The notes beneath the pieces were generated by a model. The model worked only from the letters and a program-made list of their open reading frames with translations. It did not search any database and had not been told where the DNA came from. Positions 57,140 to 64,000 of a DNA stretch of 64,000 nt are shown one piece after another. Made by a program: the position numbers and the translations under genes. This DNA is from Terana coerulea (Eukaryota; Basidiomycota; Agaricomycetes; Polyporales; Phanerochaetaceae), in NCBI GenBank assembly GCA_024811115.1, contig JAKOGH010000747.1, positions 372,001 through 436,000 of the forward strand. Reading direction: 5' to 3'. Numbering within the stretch: position 1 is the stretch's first letter; each line of letters begins with the position of its first letter.

Positions 57140-59146
57140 TCAAGAAGTTGCCTTCCGTACGCAGTTCGAGTCCGCAAGGTAAACATCAAGACTAAGCCCA
57201 TCTTTCCACCCCATTTCTACGGCCTCCGGGATGTGGTTCAGATCCAGGTGAGAGAATATCCGTTTTTCAACGGCAAAGCACTTGGCAAGATCGCGATCCA
57301 GGCTCTGCATCGCAAACGGCGGCGTCACGAGGTAGAGCTTCGCGTCGTCGTGGCGTGCGGATATGGCGGACAATGCACCCCGCAACTCGAACTTGGACAT
57401 GCCCGCAAGGTCTTCGACAGAGATGAGGCCACTTTGGACCGCTGTATTGACAAATGGGTGCAACGAGCGGACATATAATTCAAAAGTACTGACCTGCTTC
57501 AGGAAGAGCAAGCAGATGGCGCGGTGGCATATATGTCTTCCAAAAGACCATTGCGCTGCCTTGAGGATCCTGTTGGCCGCGGTCGTACAGGTGGAAGAGC
57601 GATGGCACAAAGACCGCCCTGATGAAGAAATCCGAACACAACTGAGAGCACAATGTTGAAGGCAACGACGGAGACCTGATAGATATATCAATGCCAGCTC
57701 AAGGTTAAGGCTATCACGACTGACCCAGAATAGCTTCCCAGAGCGCTGCAAGTATCCACTGTTGCCACCAAAACAACGAATGGAACCAGCAGCGGTACGA
57801 GGAACCGAGGCTCCTGATGAGGCTGAATTGACAAGAGGGCGAGAGAAGATAGTACGACGTAAGCGCATGCTACACGAGCCGCGGTACACGTCAGCCTGCA
57901 TACGCATCGTGGTCACACAATGACCCACCTTTGTTCAGAACGGACAAAGGGCTCATGACTGGCCTCTCTGCTTCTACCTTGTCTATGGTGGTCGCCTTAT
58001 GTTGGATATAAGAATCCGAGCGTAAGGCTTGCCATCCAGCCCGCACGCCCATCACCAGTAACGAGGGTCCAACGATTAAGGGAAGATTGACGACCAGATG
58101 TAACCATCGCGGATGCAAGCCGTGCTTGGCGAGGTTTGCCGGGGACAGGTTGTACTTCAGGAAATTCAAAGGCGTGACGGTAAAATCCCAAAAGTCGCCC
58201 CTCGGAAGTAGAAGGCGTCCAAAGTAATAAAAACGCCTGCTAGGCTAATAGCCACGCCTGCGGCGAACCCGAGAGAGCGGAATGCTGCTGAAGTGGGATA
58301 TGCCGAGAATACGTGGTGAACGGCCGCGAAGGCTACGGGCAGTAGGAACGCGACAGAGGTGATCCGGGTGAAAATCCCAATGGTTATGATGTCCCCGAGC
58401 CAACGCAGGTCTGGTTTGGGGGCCTTCTAACCTTCGGTCATTACGCGAACAGAGATGTCGGTGCTCAAGTACTTACTGAAGACTTTGAGTACGCCGCGCG
58501 TGACGTTCCATCCAGCATATTCTTCAACTTGTACAACGCCCAAGCAACTAGAATTGCCTCGATGGAGTTGGAGAAAGGCCTCAGTTGGAATGTGAGCATG
58601 GTATGCGAAGACCCCAGAAGTATCAGAGCCAACAGCGGCTCATTGGGCACAAGGCGAGACACAACGAAATCTGCGCAGCGAATTAGTAGGTTATTATATA
58701 GCGTATATGATCGTTTCACGCACCAAGAACGAAGGAGAGCAACAGGAAGGAAGTTCTTTGGGCAATGAAGAGAACGGTTGGTGAGGGCTCTATGAAGAAT
58801 GGTCATTGCGAAGGAAGAAGCGACCTCAACGAAAGACATACCATCATTGATAAGTCTGAGGAGCAGCATGGGCACGCCTGTTGTTAACATGGGCGGTACG
58901 ATGGACCGGCAAGGAAACACAGAGCTCCATTCCCATGTCTTGAATGCATGCAGACTGAATACGGTGCCTGTGCGAGACAAAGGCTCAGCACAAGGGCACG
59001 TTTAGCGTAAGACAGAATCAACCTGCTGTGACTTCGCCGTTCTGGAAATATTCATCGGGGTGAATGTAGCCTGTCCCTGCCAAGGCAAGCACGACTCGAG
59101 CAACAAGCAGAGCCCCGTAGAGCAAAGCGTAGCGGTTTCCGGGCAT
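57140..59146 (-). CDS. SMP3: GPI mannosyltransferase 4-like (GT22 family), frame broken three times
   Basis: ER-membrane dolichol-phosphate-mannose-dependent mannosyltransferase of the PIG-B/SMP3 group, about 545 residues. Exons: 59146-59023, 58967-58842, 58789-58724, 58670-58477, 58426-57929, 57869-57725, 57675-57494 and 57441-57140. The catalytic HPDEYFQNGE motif of GT22 is at residues 33-42. TFKTWEW-type sequence (FKTWEWSSVFPCRSIVPPM), FQLRPFSNSIEAILVAWALY, and HQEPRFLVPLLVPFVVL follow; the last motif is the family HQEPRF/L signature. The C-terminus is soluble. Shifts: one base missing in the C run 58198-58201, one missing near 57755-57775, and one extra near 57614-57619. SMP3 versus GPI10 was judged from the length and the C-terminus and is not certain. 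Confidence 0.8.
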
Positions 59147-59327
59147 ATTCTCGGACGTTCGGTCCGCTTAAAGCATCACACGAAGTAGAGAGACTGTGAA
59201 TTTATATGGCTGTCGCCCGCAGCAGGTCGTACGTGGTGCTGGACGTGGTCGAATGTGGTGGTTCAGGTCAAGGCGCGGTCGTCGTGTAAGCGCCTGCTGG
59301 CTTACTCTGACCAAGACCACCACCATC
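59147..59327. promoter_or_regulatory. Shared divergent promoter, SMP3 / RPB9
   Basis: Only 181 bp between opposed start codons, the tightest pair in the window. No TATA box seen. Confidence 0.6.
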
Positions 59328-59998
59328 ATGGTACGTCCAAACCTCCCTTTGCTCAGCTTTCGCTGATTTCCTGCCTTCAACTCCCTGTACTGCGAATGCG
59401 GTCTCGCTCCGTCCAACTCATCTACGCACGCAAACACCCCGCACGTCAATAGGCTTCATTGCACTTCTGCTCGGAATGCAATAACCTCCTGTATCCCAAG
59501 GCGGACCCGGACCGTCGCATCATGGTGTATGCGTGTCGGATTTGCCCATACGACGAGATAGGCGAGAACAAGTGTGTTTACCGCAACGATTTGCTCACGG
59601 TCACAAAGTGAGTCTTCACCTCCTTGCATTCTCCCTCCGTCCCCGCGGCGAAGGATTAACCGGCCGTTCACCAGAGAACAGCGTGGAGTTACGCACGATC
59701 TCATGACGGATACCACCCTGGTGAGCTCTCCATGCATTGAGGACTGTGTTTCATCTCACAAGTATGCTGTAGGCGCATGCCTCAATGCTCTGTCCAGAAT
59801 GCGGTCATAACGAGTACGTGCGGCAACCTTGGTAAGTCTTCAAAACACACATTGATGTCATGAAACAGTGCCGTGTACTTTCAAGACCAATCAAAACGGA
59901 AGGAAACGCGGATGATCCTCTTCTACGTCTGCACCAAATGCAATCACAGCTACCTGGATCCTACGCTAGGCACGGAAACTGAAGCGGAGGTTGATTGA
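59328..59998 (+). CDS. RPB9: RNA polymerase II subunit RPB9
   Basis: Zinc-ribbon subunit of RNA polymerase II involved in start-site choice and transcript cleavage with TFIIS, 124 residues. Exons: 59328-59330, 59453-59607, 59675-59720, 59773-59813 and 59869-59998. The first exon holds only the ATG. The N-terminal ribbon is CSEC..CRIC (HFCSECNNLLYPKADPDRRI, YACRICPYDE), and the C-terminal ribbon is CPEC..CTKC (AHASMLCPECGHN, FYVCTKCNHSYLDP). The intervening TKEQRGVTHDLMTDTTL is typical. The C-terminal SKRKETRMILFYVC block is highly conserved. The frame is intact. Confidence 0.93.
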
Positions 59999-60243
59999 CA
60001 CGCCGACAAGCACACAGCCCAATGTGCAACCTTGGCGAAGCTTCGAACCTGGCAATTTGCACCCTTTTGCTGCGTCCGGTCCATGTATACTTATGCTATA
60101 TCACTCTGTAATTGATAGGAATGGTCAAGTGTATATTAAACTGCTATACCCGGAGTAAAAGATAACCATTAGAGCGACTCGACAAACTGGAATGAGCGAC
60201 AAATTTGTTGAGGGAGCGATATTGAAGGCTATCCAGAAAATGT

Positions 60244-62242
60244 TCAAAGTTTCCAACCTCCAGCGAGACCCATGATGTTGTCCGGGTCGTACTGCTTCTT
60301 CGTGGCTTGCATGCGGGCAAGGCTGCTACCAAAGACCCTCTCAATTGGTGTGCCGGCCTCGGCGTAGTTGCCATACACGGGTGCGTTGGCGATGTCCTGG
60401 CCTTCGCTCACCGCAACCCGCGTCAGCTGCTCAGCGCTCTGCCGGGCGGCATCCTGCAGGACGCTGTCGGACACCGGGAGTTCCCAGGCGTAGTAGATGT
60501 TGAGAGGCAGGAGCGCGCTGGCGCGTTCCGGAGGATATGCAGATGTCGAGACGGATCCGTGGCTGAAGATGCTCGGAAGGAAGGGTTCGACGTCATAAGA
60601 GACGAAGGTGGCGGACGCAAGGCTCAATCGGGGGCCCCAGAACTGGATATGAAGGGTTCAGCGAAAGCTCAGCATACTGGAGTTATCGCACTTACGAGGC
60701 TCTCGTTAACAACAGCATCAAGGACTTTGGGGGTCAACTGCAACAAAGGCACCGTGTTGAAGACACCGCTGTCACATGTTCAGCTCAGAGCTCTGCTCTA
60801 GGGTACTGAGAGCTACTTACCGTGTCCCACCAGTAGCATTAGCAGGAGACGATTGTACCAATGACGAGAAGGATCGAGTGCTGATGTCCTTCGTGAAGTG
60901 AGGGATTGCCAAGTAGTCGTCGAAGATACCGTCAGGCGGGGTGGGGCCGTCGTAGAACATCAACAAGGAAACTCCCGGCTACTAAACATGATCAGATGGT
61001 CTACAAAGCAGTGGGAAAGCACGCACTGCGTCAAGCAGGAAATTGTATGTTGGTAGCACCGCCGCTTTGGTGTCAGTCACCTCGGCAGAAAACTTGGCGG
61101 TGGCAGCGCTAACTTTGTCGAGTTGATCCCCGGTGATCGTAATTAAACCACCCTATTCTCAACCATTGAGCCCGTCACGCCAAAGGTTAATTTTGATGTA
61201 CGTACCCAAACTTGGCCTTGAGGATAAGTTTTCAATGTCAGACGAGTGACAATACCCTGCGGCATGCTTCAGCTCTGAAAATTCTTGCAATTACGATGAA
61301 TTTGATACATACAAAGTTGTTGTAGCCACCCTGTGTAGCCCCAGATGAGCATTACGGCCACGACAGAGTCAGAGAAAACGGCATACCTTCAAGCTGAAGA
61401 ACAAATCTGGGTTGCTGGAGTCGACTGCCGTGACCGTCCCATTAGGCAGAACTAGCTCATAGCCGACGATGTTATCTACGGTAAGACCATACTGGTTCGT
61501 CAACCAGGAGTAGCCTGCTCAACAGTCAACTTCCCATAGGAACGCAGAATAAACCGCGACACTCACCTCCGCCAAGACTGAATCCAGCGACACCGACGCC
61601 TGTCACACGGCCACCCACGACGTTTACCCCGAAAGGCTCCAACGCGGCGTACACGTCGTCCCAGATAAGTCCCGTGCCAATGTCAGCGGTCTGCGAGTCA
61701 GAGTTGTAGATGACCTCCGAGAATCGGTACATGGCGATGTGGACGCCGGTGGTGGACGAGAAGCCGGCATTAGTCGCGTGGCCGCCACCTTTCACCTGCG
61801 AGAAGGTTAGCGCTTAGATTATGCACAACAAAAGTGGCTCTTACAGCGAAAGGCGTTTGTGTTGAGCCCAGAATTTGGAGCTAGAAGCGAAAAGATTAGC
61901 TGCTGCACAGCTGTCACCAATTGAAGTTGACACACGATTTTTCCAACGTCGGCTGCAGTGCCTGGCTCGACAGAGCAGGCGGCGATATCAGAGCTTGAAG
62001 TGGCCCAGTGACCGACGTCCTTGGTGTAAAGGATGCTTCCTATATAAGCGATGAGTACAGTGTCGAAAGGTATTCTAAGCGCAGAAGAACTTACCGGGGA
62101 AGTACACATCCGAGGAGGACGAGATAGCTTGGGCTATCTGCTTACAGACAGAGTTGACAGACCGCGCGGTGCGGTCGAGGCGAGCATTGGCTGCTGTCGC
62201 GAACAACGCGACTGCACTCGAGACAATGACCGCGTGGCGCAT
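60244..62242 (-). CDS. Secreted FAD-linked oxidoreductase (BBE-like, PCMH domain)
   Basis: 489-residue flavoprotein with a signal peptide (HAVIVSSAVALFATAANA). Eleven exons: 62242-62095, 62039-61936, 61880-61845, 61795-61567, 61514-61387, 61330-61313 (18 nt), 61256-61206, 61152-61027, 60978-60821, 60768-60696 and 60642-60244; all phases agree and there is no indel. The FAD-binding PCMH domain shows PFAVKGGGHATNAGFSSTTG (the GGGH histidine is the usual covalent flavin site), TGLIWDDVYAALEPFGVNVV and GGRVTGVGVAGFSLGGGYSW. The C-terminal BBE-like segment is NIYYAWELPVSDSVLQDAAR..NYAEAGTPIERVFG then KKQYDPDNIMGLAGGW. Substrates of fungal relatives include carbohydrates, alkaloids and phenolics; none is indicated here. 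Confidence 0.9.
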
Positions 62243-63739
62243 CTTGCACGTAGGGAAGGGTGAGGATGTGCTGTACGCTGCTGTGTCGAGCCACCACACG
62301 GGCGAAAGGACAAGTCTCCGACGACATATTCCTCGCGGCCTTATAAGCAAACGGCTGGTGAACGCGTAAGGCCAACTTGGCAACCACCGAGAGCGTCATA
62401 CGATCTCATCTCGGCAAGTTGTGCCTCTGCCGATTGGGAGAACGTAAGCTGCAATATCAATAACGGACTGAGCGGTGATGGTCTGCCGAGACGGGAATAA
62501 GTGCGTGTTTTGATGTCCCGGCCGGTGACCGAACGCTCTTCAATAAATCAATATCCAAATCCTTGATGCGGCTGAGATTGAGGTACGATTGAGCTGCAGG
62601 TACGATCACCGCAAGCCTCCGACGATTCGATTCAAGGCTCAAGCACAACACAACCCCTGAACCGACTGAGCTATGGCAGCCGTTTTGCAGGCTAAGATGA
62701 CCACTGAGAGAATGTAAGCTACGACTCACTGAGGGTAAGGGCCCTGCGGTCATCGAGCTATTGCCGACGGTGCTGGTCAGACGATTTGCATTCGCGGTCC
62801 GACAGGCACCTGTTCATGATGCAAATCGCAAACCCTCACCACTGCGCGATGTCGTCAGCTGTGGATTGTGCCTCGGGGCAGTGTGCGACCTTCGTACAGT
62901 CGTCAAAGGTTAATACTGCGTCGAGATTGGCATCAATGCAAGCAAGGCCTAGACAACCGTAGAACTTACGGCAAGTGTGGCCCTTGCAACGCCAGGGGCA
63001 ATGTGCTATGTGCAGAAAGGACTTGTTACCAATGAGACTGCGAGGATAATCTAACACCTACGTTCACATGGCTCATCCCATACAGATACGTGCGTGGAAT
63101 CGCGAGTCTGTTCTTCACTAGACGACCTTGAGGTGACCCATTCATAGATGCGAGCACGTTGTGATGAATACAGCGATGAGAGCCGGCACGCCTGTCAACT
63201 ACAAATGTCGTTGTGTTCCAGTCGTCAGCTTTCCATAATTTCGGTGGTCGGCTGTAAGCAGCGCTGACTGCGCGGGGTCCGACGACAAAGCCAAGTTGAG
63301 ACTCTGAGAATAAGGACTATTTGCGAGGCCTTCTTTCCGACAAAAGCTGCTGAGGCTTAGTGACCCTGAATCGAAGGAGGTGTAGTATTGTGTACTTCGG
63401 CGAAGTACTCTCGTTACGTAAATCGTAAATCTTCTGTTTTTACCACAAGTGCGGTCAGAGTAGTGCCCTCTACGACTGTCAAGATAATGGTTAAGACTGT
63501 TGTTCTCGAAGCGTATGCCATCGGTATGCCATGAGTGAGCTTGAAGTCGGCACGGAGCGCTCGAGGAGAGGCGCATCAATGTTGGCACTCGCAAGCGCCT
63601 ACTGCGGCCCACTTAAAGCTGTATAGTACCCCGGCAGGTGCCGGGTGGCTGAAACGTGACGCCCGTGACTAGGCGTCGGGAACATAGCGTACGGTAAGGA
63701 ACCCCTCAACGCCGACGCCCTGCCCCGCCACCTCAAGAC
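62243..63739. other. Intergenic region, nothing recognised
   Basis: 1.5 kb between opposed start codons of the FAD oxidoreductase and eL27. Short frames on both strands lack domains or splicing. The eL27 promoter must lie at the right end; no clear TATA box. Confidence 0.45.
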
Positions 63740-64000
63740 ATGGTTCGAGGTGCGTAATCACCCTCTATACAGCAAGAACCTATGCTGAAATTATCTCCGT
63801 AGTATACAAGCCCGGAAAGGTACGGTCATGCCGTTAGTTGTCGGAAGTCCAAGGATCTGAAGTTGTCTTGCCTCTTGGTGCATAGGTCGCCATCGTGCTG
63901 TCCGGCCGCCAAGCGGGAAAGAAGGTCGTTGTGATTAAGCAGCTCGATGAGGGCACCAAGGAGCGACCCTACCCCACGCAATCGTTGCGGGCATCGAGCG
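63740..64000 (+). CDS. RPL27: 60S ribosomal protein eL27, 5' part (runs off right edge, one base missing)
   Basis: Ribosomal protein of the large subunit. Exons 63740-63749 (10 nt: ATG GTT CGA G), 63803-63819 (17 nt: VYKPGK) and 63886 to beyond the window. The frame reads MVRVYKPGK, VAIVLSGRQAGKKVVVIKQL and DEGTKERPYP, then breaks. The C run at 63972-63975 has four bases where five are needed to continue HAIVAGIER, a nearly invariant block; as given the frame reads TQSLRAS. The protein is normally about 136 residues. Because this gene is essential and nearly invariant, the break is almost certainly a consensus error. Two tiny 5' exons are notable. Confidence 0.9.

Overview
The window is a 64 kb piece of a basidiomycete nuclear genome, most likely an Agaricomycete. 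The signs are short GT-AG introns (mostly 50-60 nt) every 100-200 nt of coding sequence, a Rim-type BRO1 protein, Zn2Cys6 regulators with the CAECRRLKLKC signature, an FKS1-type glucan synthase, families of BTB/POZ and F-box proteins, and Rds1-like secreted ferritin-fold proteins. About 27 protein-coding loci can be supported by splicing the sequence by eye. No tRNA, rRNA, CRISPR array or complete transposon was recognised.

Layout, left to right. 0-5 kb: the 5' end of a beta-1,3-glucan synthase gene (leaving the window at the left) and two tandem BTB genes, the second decayed. 5-8 kb: two short-chain dehydrogenases. 9.5-13.7 kb: an Rds1/ferritin-like gene and an F-box gene. 14-22 kb: a housekeeping block of ATP synthase gamma and eIF2-beta (divergent), BRO1 and a BAH/zinc-finger protein (divergent). 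22.4-26.6 kb: a large Zn2Cys6 transcription factor. 27.8-34.2 kb: a second Rds1-like gene, a MIC12-like gene and a secreted catalase with 21 exons. 34.6-43 kb: CAF-1 subunit CAC2, nucleoporin Nup54, a REEP/Yop1 protein and a CYP40 cyclophilin. 45-51.5 kb: a 66-residue zinc-cluster protein, a 23-exon OCRL-like inositol 5-phosphatase with ASH and RhoGAP-like regions, and a small Stm1-like protein. 51.9-56.5 kb: a second tandem array of three BTB genes. 57-62.3 kb: GPI mannosyltransferase SMP3 and RPB9 (divergent), then a secreted BBE-like FAD oxidoreductase. The right end holds the start of ribosomal protein eL27.

Two themes run through the window. First, at least 20 single-base insertions or deletions, most of them in short homopolymers, break otherwise conserved reading frames, including that of the essential gene eL27. 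This looks like consensus-sequence error rather than mass pseudogenisation, although one BTB copy also has a nonsense codon. Second, exon structure is extreme: exons of 3, 10, 12, 14, 16, 17, 18 and 20 nt are needed to keep conserved proteins in frame, so automated gene models here will often be wrong.

I found no clear undescribed defence or mobile system. The best unexplained items are an exact 24-bp palindrome over the stop codon of the OCRL-like gene, a palindrome-rich non-coding segment near 11.2 kb, a possible GC-AG intron in one BTB gene, and an unassigned coding-looking segment near 53 kb.
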